Of a DNA stretch of 64,000 nucleotides, positions 38,006 through 44,651 are shown piece by piece. The DNA comes from Metabacillus crassostreae. GTDB lineage: Bacteria; Bacillota; Bacilli; Bacillales; Bacillaceae. Every line of letters begins with the position of its first letter. The stretch's first letter is position 1. Below the pieces are notes generated by a model. That model saw only the letters and a list, made by a program, of their open reading frames with translations. It made no database searches and was not told the DNA's origin. The translations under genes and the position numbers were made by a program. The stretch covers positions 156,172 through 220,171 of the forward strand of contig NZ_JAFBDU010000008.1 of the NCBI RefSeq assembly GCF_016908395.1. Reading direction: 5' to 3'.

Positions 38006-38548
38006 CTATATTTTAAACTGTTTTATTGCCTTATTCATTGCATCTTGATCGATACCAATATATCTAAGTGTGAATGCTGGATCCGAGTGATTAAGTATCT
38101 TCTGTAATAATGCCACATCTCCTGTTTGCTTATAGAGATGATATCCAAATGTCTTTCGAAGTGTATGTGTGCCAATATCATCTAATCCCACATACTCTGC
38201 AGCACCTCGTAAAATCTTATAAGCCATGCTTCTGCCAATAGGTTTGTTAATACCTTCTCTACTTTTAAACAAGTATTCATGGTCTTCTTTATCTTCAATA
38301 TATTTCTTGAATTCGCGTTGCAGCTGAGGTGTCATATCAATTCGCTTTTTCTTCCCAGTTTTTATTTCAACAATACTAAAATATGAACTCTTAGCATCTT
38401 TCACTCTTAATGGAAGAATATCAGAGATTCGAAGCCCTGAATTAATCCCTGTTACGAATAACATATAATTTCGTTCATTCTGCTCATTTAAATAACGTTT
38501 GATTTCAAAGATCATGTCTGGATCTCGAATTGGTTGAACAAATTGCAT
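38006..38548 (-). CDS. catalytic-domain-only tyrosine recombinase
   Basis: 180 residues with every catalytic residue of the family: R40 (NSGLRISD), H128 and R131 (THTLRKTFG), H154 (LNHSDP) and nucleophile Y163 (LRYIGI). It lacks the N-terminal core-binding and arm-binding domains, so it cannot be the phage integrase, which is at 45633. Such short recombinases sit beside ArpU in many Bacillus phages. A role in DNA resolution or circularisation is inference. Its start overlaps the ArpU stop. It ends transcription of the early-middle operon. Confidence 0.85.
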   Translation of the reverse strand: MQFVQPIRDPDMIFEIKRYLNEQNERNYMLFVTGINSGLRISDILPLRVKDAKSSYFSIVEIKTGKKKRIDMTPQLQREFKKYIEDKEDHEYLFKSREGINKPIGRSMAYKILRGAAEYVGLDDIGTHTLRKTFGYHLYKQTGDVALLQKILNHSDPAFTLRYIGIDQDAMNKAIKQFKI

Positions 38549-38991
38549 TAGCAACACACCTCATGTTCTTCATAGACCTCAATCTTTAAAGCGACAGCAA
38601 GCCTAACAAATGCCTTCCCTTTCACACGATAGTACTTCCTTTCGCTTAGATGAAGATCCGAATAAACATTATAGTCAAACACCTCTTCATCTTCCATATA
38701 TCTTTTTACTAGAATTGCTCTCTCAAGATGTCCTAAGCGATTAACTGCTCTTTGTACTTTTCGTAAAAAGTCTTTGCTATATCGTTCATGATCTACCTTC
38801 TTAATGGCAATATCTTCTGTTTGTGAATGATTTTGATTTGTCTGAGATGGAGGTAAAAAAGAAAATGATTGTGTTAGTCTTGGTAACTGTTCTTCTGGTA
38901 CGTGCAACTTAAAAATTCTATACTTCTCAAGTACTGCTTCAACAGCTTTCTTTGTTTCTTCTCGATTGATTTCAGGTAATAATCGATCCAT
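38548..38991 (-). CDS. ArpU-family late transcription regulator
   Basis: 147 residues. The C-terminal two-thirds (DFLRKVQRAVNRLGHLERAI, then SERKYYRVKGKAFVRLAVAL) has the sigma-like HTH pattern of ArpU proteins. These activate packaging/lysis genes in Firmicute phages. Last regulator before the cargo and late genes. A candidate to bind the 11-bp iterons at 32615 and 34274, but nothing in the sequence proves this. Confidence 0.85.
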   Translation of the reverse strand: MDRLLPEINREETKKAVEAVLEKYRIFKLHVPEEQLPRLTQSFSFLPPSQTNQNHSQTEDIAIKKVDHERYSKDFLRKVQRAVNRLGHLERAILVKRYMEDEEVFDYNVYSDLHLSERKYYRVKGKAFVRLAVALKIEVYEEHEVCC

Positions 38992-39014
38992 GACAATTCC
39001 TCCTTAAATTCATT

Positions 39015-39065
39015 AAAAAAAGACACCAATCATTAGAGCATCTAAATGCTAGAACGATTAGTGCC
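39015..39065 (-). terminator. long terminator before arpU
   Basis: Minus strand: GGCACTAATC with GATTGGTGTC, and an inner AGCAT/ATGCT, followed by seven T. It separates the XtrA-like gene from ArpU, so ArpU needs read-through, consistent with late timing. Confidence 0.75.
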
Positions 39066-39108
39066 CTCGGTTTTTCCGTTAGGCATATATAGGAAATTTA
39101 ATCTTACT

Positions 39109-39288
39109 TCAAACCTTCTTCTTTACAGTAGTCTCTAATCTGTCTACCTTTCCACCAAGAGTAATGATCAGTGTTTCACCATATTCGGGAAGATCATGTT
39201 CTATTAAAATTCCATCCTTAACAACATACATTTTCTGATTATTCATTAAGCTAATTTCTGCTCTCATTTTTTCTATATTAGCATTCAC
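39109..39288 (-). CDS. XtrA/YqaO-like small phage protein, 59 aa
   Basis: The C-terminal section EHDLPEYGETLIITLGGKVD matches the XtrA/YqaO pattern (LPEYGE-x-I-x2-x3-GKV). GTG 39288 follows GGGAGTG by six bases and is preferred; the frame opens with ATG 39303 without an SD. Found near ArpU in PBSX-like and skin elements. Function not established. Confidence 0.75.
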   Translation of the reverse strand: MNANIEKMRAEISLMNNQKMYVVKDGILIEHDLPEYGETLIITLGGKVDRLETTVKKKV

Positions 39289-39302
39289 CGAGATCACTCC
39301 CA

Positions 39303-39349
39303 TGGTATAATTAATTTAGGTGTTGTCGAGAGAGATCTCGGCTTTTTTT
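39303..39349 (+). ncRNA. possible tiny plus-strand transcript with extended -10 and terminator
   Basis: TGGTATAAT (39303-39311) is an extended -10, with TTCACC about 16 bases upstream. 14 bases further a GTCGAGA/TCTCGGC hairpin is followed by seven T. Both neighbouring genes are on the minus strand, so a transcript of only ~35 bases would be antisense to the gap between them. Confidence 0.35.
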
Positions 39350-39572
39350 ATGCGCTCATTCTGTTGTTATGAATATATAACTTCACAATAGTTCTAATGT
39401 TTGTTAATACAGGATAGATATCGTATGGTAGAGATTTTGATTGCTCCCAATTTATGATAGTCCTAGGAGTAACATCTAATGCTAAAGCGAATGATCTTTT
39501 TGTTAATCCAATTGATGTACGCATGAAGTAAACGAATTCAGCAAATTCCTCTATAGTAACCTGTTCTTTCAC
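39348..39572 (-). CDS. HTH protein, 74 aa
   Basis: Central helix-turn-helix RTSIGLTKRSFALALDVTPR then TIINWEQSKSLP is XRE-like. GTG start at 39572 shares one base with the stop of the upstream zinc-ribbon gene and has GGGGAGG upstream. Short enough to be a phage regulator of the middle operon. Confidence 0.75.
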   Translation of the reverse strand: MKEQVTIEEFAEFVYFMRTSIGLTKRSFALALDVTPRTIINWEQSKSLPYDIYPVLTNIRTIVKLYIHNNRMSA

Positions 39573-39727
39573 TAGCTAGTCCTCCCCTTATTAAAGGATT
39601 TAACATACTCTCGTCTTAAATTAAAAGTACAACCACACGTACAAGAAAATCTATATACACCCTCCGTTGATTTTGACTTAGTATAAATTGTGTATTTACA
39701 GGACGGGCAATACGCTTTAACAAACAT
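39572..39727 (-). CDS. small zinc-ribbon protein, 51 aa
   Basis: Starts MFVKAYCPSCKYTIYTKSKS. Cys pairs at CPSC and CTCGC form a likely zinc ribbon. AGGAGG lies seven bases before the ATG at 39727. Coupled to the HTH gene by an overlapping TAGTG. First gene of this little operon; promoter with TTTACA repeats upstream. Confidence 0.7.
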   Translation of the reverse strand: MFVKAYCPSCKYTIYTKSKSTEGVYRFSCTCGCTFNLRREYVKSFNKGRTS

Positions 39728-39857
39728 ATGATTACCTCCTTAAATTCCTATTAATTTATGATGAAATCTTTTTAAGCAATAATTGAAACGATTGTTCTTA
39801 GTAGTTTATTTTGAAAAAGAAGTTCCATCATTGATCCTCTCTCAATTTTTATATTAT

Positions 39858-39890
39858 TTGTAAAAATATTGTAAAATAGTGTAAAAATAC
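39858..39890. promoter_or_regulatory. triplicate TTTACA promoter region, divergent
   Basis: GTAAAA starts at 39860, 39871 and 39881; on the minus strand these are TTTACA hexamers at 10-11-bp spacing, one of them 16 bp from TATAAA as a -35. The region lies between the minus zinc-ribbon operon and the plus SinI-like gene. Confidence 0.5.
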
Positions 39891-39969
39891 CACACACTCA
39901 CTACCAATGTTACAGATAATAATTCATAATATGAGTATATTAAAATACTTTCATTTAAAAGGAGTTAAG

Positions 39970-40089
39970 ATGACTAATCCTATTACTGAAAAGATGTTAG
40001 ACAAAGAATGGGAAGAACTTATATCACTTGCTCTAAATGCAGGAATAACTGTTGAGGAAATACGTGCATTCTTTGAGCAATATTCATGA
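39970..40089 (+). CDS. SinI-like antirepressor, 39 aa
   Basis: The segment LDKEWEELISLALNAGITVE followed by EIRAFF aligns with the SinR-binding helices of SinI (DQEWVELMVEAKEANISPEEI). AAAGGAG is six bases before ATG 39970 (the frame opens at 39907 without an SD). SinI forms heterodimers with SinR and frees biofilm genes. Here it is alone in a prophage, on the strand opposite to its neighbours. It could titrate host SinR or a phage repressor of related fold. Confidence 0.8.
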   Translation: MTNPITEKMLDKEWEELISLALNAGITVEEIRAFFEQYS

Positions 40090-40307
40090 CCTTTTATAGT
40101 TCATTTTTTATTCTAGATTTCCTTGAACTACGAACACAATAATTAAAGACCTCTTAAAACGATAAAAAACAATAAGCAAATTTTATAAAACGTATATTGG
40201 TAGATTAGACAGACTTTTCATGTTAGAACTTCCTAACTTTACGTAAACGAAAGTATTAAACCATAGACATAGTTTATTTATGGCAATTTAATATTGGAGG
40301 TGTTAAT

Positions 40308-40394
40308 ATTCTTTACGTTCATTTAGACAACATAATTGGTACTTTGATTTCTATCTTTGTTTTTTTCGAATTATCCAAACGAATTTGGCGTTAA
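40308..40394 (+). CDS. possible 28-aa hydrophobic peptide with ATT start
   Basis: GGAGG is seven bases before ATT 40308. The frame reads ILYVHLDNIIGTLISIFVFF followed by ELSKRIWR: one TM segment and a basic tail, the plan of type I toxins and other membrane micropeptides. No ATG/GTG/TTG fits, so initiation is doubtful. A strong terminator follows at 40421-40452. Confidence 0.3.
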   Translation: MLYVHLDNIIGTLISIFVFFELSKRIWR

Positions 40395-40420
40395 TCAATT
40401 CCTTTCATTATTCTCCACCT

Positions 40421-40452
40421 AAAGCCACTTTGTAAAAGTGGCTTTTCTTTTT
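40421..40452. terminator. strong bidirectional terminator
   Basis: AAAGCCACTTT and AAAGTGGCTTTT pair closely, followed by CTTTTTG. A second plus-strand hairpin (TTCATGTCG/CGACATGAA, then T7) follows at 40458-40504. Confidence 0.75.
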
Positions 40453-40568
40453 GTGAGTTCATGTCGAAATTTATGCGAAGTGCGACATGAAGATAGGTTT
40501 TTTTGAAAATTCAACAACATATATTATCCAAATATTGTATAATCATTTAAGGAAGGAGTTTTGAACAA

Positions 40569-40787
40569 TTGAAAAAGATAAAAATTGTATTACATAGTAT
40601 TCTTATTCTTCTTTTAACAACCTCCTGTCAAAAAGAATATACTGGTGAATATGTTAGGTGGGGAGAAAAAACCAATAGTAATGCAGCTGACCTATTAGAA
40701 CAAAATGGAATACCATATAAAATCAAAGATGGTATCATCTATATTCCAGAAGATGCATTTGATAAATCAATATGGTGTTGTTCTTAA
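40569..40787 (+). CDS. small lipoprotein, 72 aa
   Basis: TTG start 40569, with AAGGAAGGAG ten bases upstream. KKIKIVLHSILILLLTTSC is a lipoprotein signal with lipobox LTTSC (Cys20). The mature part, DLLEQNGIPYKIKDGIIYIP then EDAFDKSIWCCS, resembles short Bacillus lipoproteins of unknown role. Plus-strand cargo with its own terminator right after the stop. Could be a surface-exclusion protein; not shown. Confidence 0.7.
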   Translation: MKKIKIVLHSILILLLTTSCQKEYTGEYVRWGEKTNSNAADLLEQNGIPYKIKDGIIYIPEDAFDKSIWCCS

Positions 40788-40789
40788 AA

Positions 40790-40817
40790 TGGCTGTTGCC
40801 TAAACAGTCCTTTTTTT
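40790..40817 (+). terminator. terminator of the lipoprotein gene
   Basis: GGCTGTT and AACAGTCC pair around GCCTA, followed by seven T. Confidence 0.8.
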
Positions 40818-40844
40818 ATGTCGCAATTTACTTCTAATACTCAC

Positions 40845-40970
40845 TTAGAAAAATTTCTTAAGAGTTCTATTTGTGATGCGTTTGTGAAGAGTTCCTTTTT
40901 TTGCAGCATTTACATCCCCTATCAATCTAGCAACCCTATATAAAAAATGTGAAAACTTAGTCAAATTCAT
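40845..40970 (-). CDS. small basic phage protein, 41 aa (paralogue of 7850-7990)
   Basis: Starts MNLTKFSHFLYRVARLIGDV. It shares LY-x5-GD-x-NA-x-K-x-G-x4-RI-x-N with the 46-aa protein at the left end. GGAGGAGA is five bases before ATG 40970, and the ATG overlaps the upstream stop (ATGA). Last gene of the early operon before the convergent lipoprotein gene. Highly basic; a nucleic-acid or membrane role is possible but unproven. Confidence 0.7.
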   Translation of the reverse strand: MNLTKFSHFLYRVARLIGDVNAAKKGTLHKRITNRTLKKFF

Positions 40971-41170
40971 TTCTTCTCCTCCAATTTATGAACAGGAATA
41001 GCCTTCCTTAATTCGTGATCTTCTGATTTTTCGTAAATATACGTTAGTGCTGTTATTTGAGACCTTGTTTTAAGGTCGAGAGTTTCCATAGTAGCAACTT
41101 TCTGCCTAACTAATACTGGATTCTTTTTAATCTCATTGAGTAAAACCTTTTCTAGCAATTTCATATTCAC
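40967..41170 (-). CDS. early phage protein of unknown function, 67 aa
   Basis: Helical, starting MNMKLLEKVLLNEIKKNPVL. GTG 41170 overlaps the previous stop; ATG 41164 two codons later is an alternative. No SD is evident, so it probably relies on translational coupling to the DUF6906-like gene. Function unknown. Confidence 0.55.
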   Translation of the reverse strand: MNMKLLEKVLLNEIKKNPVLVRQKVATMETLDLKTRSQITALTYIYEKSEDHELRKAIPVHKLEEKK

Positions 41171-41325
41171 ACAACAACGACACGAGGTGTTCCAGTTTCA
41201 CGATGAACTAAATGTAGTTTGTGATCGTGTTTTAAATTCTTTTCGATAAGCCAATTGTTTGGATTTAAACCAGACTTTACAAGCAACTTTTTTTGCTCTC
41301 TAGTTGGTCGTTTTCCTTGTTTCAT
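41167..41325 (-). CDS. DUF6906-like small phage protein, 52 aa
   Basis: Starts MKQGKRPTREQKKLLVKSGL then NPNNWLIEKN and LHLVHRETGTPR. The KRPTR-x2-K-x2-SGLNP-x-NWL pattern is common in skin/PBSX-type prophage early operons. GAGGAGG is about six bases before ATG 41325. Coupled by overlap with both neighbours. Function unknown. Confidence 0.75.
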   Translation of the reverse strand: MKQGKRPTREQKKLLVKSGLNPNNWLIEKNLKHDHKLHLVHRETGTPRVVVV

Positions 41326-41558
41326 GCCGATTCCTCCTCGAGTATGTGCCTAGATTTATCAAAGATATTTTGTAGTCGTGACAGTGGATAATCCTTCTCA
41401 TTGACTTTAAATACTTCGATATTAGGTAATTCAAGATCTAACCGTATGATAATGTCGATTAAATCTCTTTCTTTTGTGATACTACCGGTATATCCAAGGA
41501 TCTTTGATTTACTAAAATTTAAGTATTCAATACGGATCCAAAAAGGATATTGAATCAT
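41322..41558 (-). CDS. early phage protein of unknown function, 78 aa
   Basis: Starts MIQYPFWIRIEYLNFSKSKI. Alternating strands and one C-terminal helix (SRLQNIFDKSRHILEEE). ATG overlaps the DnaD-protein stop by one base and its own stop overlaps the DUF6906-like start by four. No recognised family. Probably helps replication given its position. Confidence 0.55.
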   Translation of the reverse strand: MIQYPFWIRIEYLNFSKSKILGYTGSITKERDLIDIIIRLDLELPNIEVFKVNEKDYPLSRLQNIFDKSRHILEEESA

Positions 41559-42457
41559 TATTCCTTTTTCTCCTTGTAATTTTTGATTCGATCGAACAAT
41601 TTCTTCTTCTCTAACTCAAATGAATCTATGTCAATGGCAACTTCCTGCGATTCATTTTGTGGTGGGTCTTTATCCTGGTTGTTCATCCACTCAGGCACTA
41701 TTTCTTTACGGCTACTGTTGTTATTAAATCTTTGTTGTTTAGACTTTCTATCTCTATAAGCCATTTGTGCTGCATGAACTTCTTGAACAGTTTTTAATTT
41801 TTTATTAGCCCAATCCTTAAGAACTGCAGAAACATATTTCCAGTTTCTACTTCCATTTTCTATAGCAATCTTCATTGCCTCGATTACCAACTCTTCCGAT
41901 AGATCATCAACCCATAAATAAATATTTTCAGAGATATAAGGGCTAATAGTTCCAAATCCATTTTCTTCGAAAAATGTAATCGGTGAGTGAGCAATCGTGT
42001 GAGTAGCTTCTTCTTCTTTTTCTTTCTCTGTAGTAATCTCTGTAGTAATCTCTGGTAATGGTGTGCTCAAGTTGAGCTCTTCGACTGCTCTATCTGAGCA
42101 ACTCGACTGCTCATTTTGAGCACATGGACTGCTCATACCCTCTAATCTTTCATAATCGATTCGATACCATTTTGTTTTATCAATTTTCATTTTATTAAAA
42201 TTACCTGTAACCAAGATTCCTTCATTTTCAAGCTTTGTTATAATCCTACGAATTGTCGCTTTTGACCACCAAGAGAACTGTTCTACCCAATCGTCATAAG
42301 TGTTATAAATCCATTTATAGCCTTCGTATCGATGTTCACTAATTTGCAACCAGTAGTGGATTTGTTGAAGTACAATGCTTTCATTTAATCCAACCTGTTT
42401 AGCGAGTGAAGGTATTATTAACAATGGTTTTTCATCTAGTAATAACTTGCTAGACAT
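41558..42457 (-). CDS. DnaD-domain replication initiator
   Basis: 299 residues. The N-terminal winged helix (PSLAKQVGLNESIVLQQIHY to LENEGILVTGNF) is the phage replisome-organiser type. A low-complexity linker (~120-150) is followed by a DnaD/DnaB_2 domain (~160-225, with YLWVDDLSEELVIEAMKIAI then NWKYVSAVLKDW). It should bind the phage origin and recruit host DnaB/DnaI helicase machinery. No phage loader or helicase gene follows, so host proteins must supply these. Three 22-bp iterons lie in the linker-coding DNA. Confidence 0.88.
   Translation of the reverse strand: MSSKLLLDEKPLLIIPSLAKQVGLNESIVLQQIHYWLQISEHRYEGYKWIYNTYDDWVEQFSWWSKATIRRIITKLENEGILVTGNFNKMKIDKTKWYRIDYERLEGMSSPCAQNEQSSCSDRAVEELNLSTPLPEITTEITTEKEKEEEATHTIAHSPITFFEENGFGTISPYISENIYLWVDDLSEELVIEAMKIAIENGSRNWKYVSAVLKDWANKKLKTVQEVHAAQMAYRDRKSKQQRFNNNSSRKEIVPEWMNNQDKDPPQNESQEVAIDIDSFELEKKKLFDRIKNYKEKKE
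42073..42136. other. candidate replication origin: three 22-bp iterons inside the dnaD-like gene
   Basis: CGACTGCTC or GGACTGCTC starts at 42082, 42104 and 42126; a paired TGAGC starts at 42073, 42095 and 42117. Each unit has the dyad TGAGCA-N7-TGCTC at exact 22-bp spacing. AT-rich DNA lies at 42170-42210. Many phage initiators bind iterons within their own gene. Confidence 0.65.
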
Positions 42458-42490
42458 GTTCGCCCTCCTCTCTTTACAAAAGTGGTCATT

Positions 42491-42664
42491 CTATGAAATA
42501 ATTAATTCCTGAATAAAAAATTTAACGTTTAACAATTTTCTTTCCTGAGCAATTTCCGATGCTCTATCTTTACATTGATTAACAGTGTGGGCAAACACTA
42601 ATGTAGAGTAGATCGTCTTGAAATTGTTTTTTACTTTGATTGAAAAATCCACTTCGTAAATCAT
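42491..42664 (-). CDS. early phage protein, 57 aa
   Basis: Starts MIYEVDFSIKVKNNFKTIYS and ends FFIQELIIS. GGAGGAAAGC precedes the ATG, which overlaps the stop of the upstream 31-aa gene (GCATGA). Compact strand-helix-strand pattern. Position between the regulator and the DnaD gene suggests an early replication accessory; unknown. Confidence 0.6.
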   Translation of the reverse strand: MIYEVDFSIKVKNNFKTIYSTLVFAHTVNQCKDRASEIAQERKLLNVKFFIQELIIS

Positions 42665-42756
42665 GCTTTCCTCCTTCTAGAACTAAAAATCGAGCGCCAC
42701 ATGATGTATAAACTTCCACATAACAGAATCAGTAAATACCATGCTATAAAGTTCAT
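42661..42756 (-). CDS. 31-aa membrane micropeptide
   Basis: Starts MNFIAWYLLILLCGSLYIMW and ends RSIFSSRRRKA. One TM helix and a positively charged tail. AGGGAGGGACCTA precedes ATG 42756. Overlaps the next start. Could be a small membrane effector or lytic micropeptide; no family recognised. Confidence 0.55.
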   Translation of the reverse strand: MNFIAWYLLILLCGSLYIMWRSIFSSRRRKA

Positions 42757-42830
42757 TAGGTCCCTCCTTTTTTAAAGAAATAATGCATAACTTGTCCAAC
42801 AACGGAATATGTATTAATAACAAGCTCGCA

Positions 42831-42900
42831 TCGTCATAGCCAGGAGTGGAATGAACACACTCTTAAGGGGTTGGGGGAAGAGTACTCCTAGCTATGACGA
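42831..42900. other. long structured inverted repeat (possible ncRNA or DNA hairpin)
   Basis: TCGTCATAGC and GCTATGACGA (10 bp), GGAGT/ACTCC (5 bp) and inner ACTCTT/AAGAGT (6 bp) nest around the G-rich loop AAGGGGTTGGGGG. A CA/TA internal loop and an 11-base bulge complete a ~70-base structure in a gene-free gap upstream of the early genes. A GACAAGA/TTCTTGTC hairpin follows at 42899-42922. Confidence 0.65.
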
Positions 42901-42977
42901 CAAGATCTTTTAAGTTCTTGTCGAATTTTAGTGAAAATGATAAGATAGTAGTATCGAAAACGTATATATATATCTGA

Positions 42978-43331
42978 TTAAGCAGTTAGTGTACTAGCAC
43001 TTGCTGCTTTTTTATTTTTTAATATTTCAGGTAAGTTTCTCATTTGAAATGCTTTTCTAACTTCTTCTAATTGATCCCCAAAATTTCTATATAAATGTGA
43101 AACTTCTTTTTTTCCTTCTTGAGCAAATTCTTTACTCTGGAACCTTAAAGATTGAGTGATATAAATCATTTCCATACCATCTAACTCAACTTGTTTATTC
43201 ATTTTTCTCACTTTCTCAAATGCAACATCGAATAGTTTTTGACCCATACGATCTTTTGTATTACGAAAATTTCTCATTGCAACAATGACCATATCTTTTT
43301 GAAAGATTGATAATTTGATAGTTTCCTTCAT
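42978..43331 (-). CDS. early phage protein of unknown function, 117 aa
   Basis: Helical, basic, starting MKETIKLSIFQKDMVIVAMR. The middle FDVAFEKVRKMNKQVELDGM is a probable helix pair. GGAGGATATC precedes the ATG. Immediately downstream of the HTH regulator at 43341 (nine bases). No recognised family. Confidence 0.6.
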   Translation of the reverse strand: MKETIKLSIFQKDMVIVAMRNFRNTKDRMGQKLFDVAFEKVRKMNKQVELDGMEMIYITQSLRFQSKEFAQEGKKEVSHLYRNFGDQLEEVRKAFQMRNLPEILKNKKAASASTLTA

Positions 43332-43340
43332 GATATCCTC

Positions 43341-43907
43341 CTATATATTGACTAGTTTTCTTTCTTCATACCTTGGCATAGCGACTCTTGTGGATAATGA
43401 TTTTCTTGTCCAATCATCTGATAGTGATTTAAGATCAATTCCAAATTCTCGATTCAATGCATAAAGTGTTGATCTCATACCAGGTCCCAAATCATAAATT
43501 TCTTTAAAGTCTTGCATAGGAACATCTGTAACCCTTCCAGGACGTAATTCAGATAACCAATTTTCAATGTTGTCAATTGACTCTAAAGCATGTTTAATTT
43601 GTTGTTTAAGGTTTAAAATTGATCTTCCTAAGTCTTCATTAAGCCTTGGATCAACAGGTGCAGCAGATAGTGGATGTAAATCAAATATGTAGTGCACTAG
43701 GTCAACGTGCTCGAATGCACCTAATGCAGTGAACCATTTAATAGCTAACTCTGGTGTTGGATCTACTAAACCATTTTCAAGTTCGCTGATCTGCTTTTGA
43801 GTTCGACCAATTACTTTTCCTAATGCCGATTGGCTGAAAGACATTTGTTCTCTAAGATCTCTCATTTCGTGATTAATAGTGTGTAAAGAATATGGTTTGT
43901 TTGACAT
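43341..43907 (-). CDS. XRE-family regulator with C-terminal extension, 188 aa
   Basis: The HTH domain (about residues 12-70) reads MRDLREQMSFSQSALGKVIG then RTQKQISELENG. A helical extension (90-130, LNLKQQIKHALESIDNIENW) and a C-terminal DLGPGMRSTLYALNREFGID follow. The last part resembles small HTH/antirepressor ends but is not diagnostic. GGAGGA lies before the ATG. Lies in the early operon between the excisionase-like gene and replication genes, so likely an early gene regulator. Confidence 0.75.
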   Translation of the reverse strand: MSNKPYSLHTINHEMRDLREQMSFSQSALGKVIGRTQKQISELENGLVDPTPELAIKWFTALGAFEHVDLVHYIFDLHPLSAAPVDPRLNEDLGRSILNLKQQIKHALESIDNIENWLSELRPGRVTDVPMQDFKEIYDLGPGMRSTLYALNREFGIDLKSLSDDWTRKSLSTRVAMPRYEERKLVNI

Positions 43908-43953
43908 ATGTTCTCCTCCGATTTATTCAGTTATAGGATGTATTATTAAATTA

Positions 43954-44238
43954 TTAGATAGCCTCTTTATTTGAGGAATTCTTTTGAATCCAGTTCATTA
44001 ATCCATCGTATGGAATTCTAACCTTTCGACCATCTCGTATAGCTGGGAAATCGACTCTTTGAGTTAATTCATAAACTGAAGTTTTTCCCATTTTTAAGAT
44101 TTTAGCAGCTTGTTCTACAGTAAGTATTTCCGGACTATCAACAGATGATCTTGATGATAGAAGTGCATCTTTTAACTCTTGAAGGAAGATTTTATTTTCT
44201 TCCCTCACAATTTGACGAATTGTTTCTTCTATATTCAT
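43954..44238 (-). CDS. excisionase-like HTH_17 DNA-binding protein
   Basis: 94 residues from ATG 44238 (GGAG about 12 bases upstream). The C-terminal half, LTVEQAAKILKMGKTSVYEL then GRKVRIPYDGLMNWIQ, is the MerR-like excisionase family domain (winged helix). The N-terminal ~40 residues are helical and may mediate oligomerisation. It may act as Xis for excision from the tRNA or as an early regulator. Confidence 0.75.
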   Translation of the reverse strand: MNIEETIRQIVREENKIFLQELKDALLSSRSSVDSPEILTVEQAAKILKMGKTSVYELTQRVDFPAIRDGRKVRIPYDGLMNWIQKNSSNKEAI

Positions 44239-44253
44239 ATGTGGTTTCAACTC

Positions 44254-44487
44254 CTAAATCGAAATAATTTCTATTTTAGCAATTTCGTTATTAAAAAAAT
44301 CTACTATTTTGCATTTCAGTGTTTTAGATAATAAAGGTAAATGTTCTGCTTTAAATGCATATGTCCCATTTTCATATTTCATATAAGTTGAAGCGTTTTT
44401 AAAACCCATACTATCAGCCATTTCTTGAAGGGTTAATTCTAATTCAATCCTTCTTTGCTTTATATAATCATTATTAAATGATTTCAT
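44254..44487 (-). CDS. Cro-like XRE regulator, 77 aa
   Basis: HTH: DYIKQRRIELELTLQEMADS followed by MGFKNASTYMKYENGTYAFK. First gene of the early operon, divergent from the CI-like gene, with TTGACA-17-TATTAT as promoter. AGGAGG lies near the ATG. An operator also lies in its own 3' end (44268-44282), so it is expected to control early and lysogenic promoters. Confidence 0.85.
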   Translation of the reverse strand: MKSFNNDYIKQRRIELELTLQEMADSMGFKNASTYMKYENGTYAFKAEHLPLLSKTLKCKIVDFFNNEIAKIEIISI

Positions 44488-44507
44488 ATTTAGCCTCCTT
44501 ATTAAAA

Positions 44508-44639
44508 TTTCTGTTTTAGCAACTCCTTAGCTTTATAATAAATTTCTGTTTTAGAAATGTCAATACAATAATTTCTTTTTTAGCAATTTTTTTATTTCTG
44601 CATTAGAAACATGGTAAAATTTAATTGCTAATACGGAAA
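44508..44639. promoter_or_regulatory. divergent lysogeny control region with five operators
   Basis: 15-bp sites of the form TTTCT-N5-TAGMAA lie at 44508-44522, 44543-44557, 44572-44586, 44595-44609 and, inverted, 44625-44639; a sixth is at 44268-44282. The early promoter is TTGACA (44558-44563), 17 bp, TATTAT (44535-44540); operator 44543-44557 fills the spacer. The extended -10 TGGTAAAAT at 44610-44618 would serve the repressor gene. Confidence 0.85.
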
Positions 44640-44651
44640 GATGGTGAAGAA

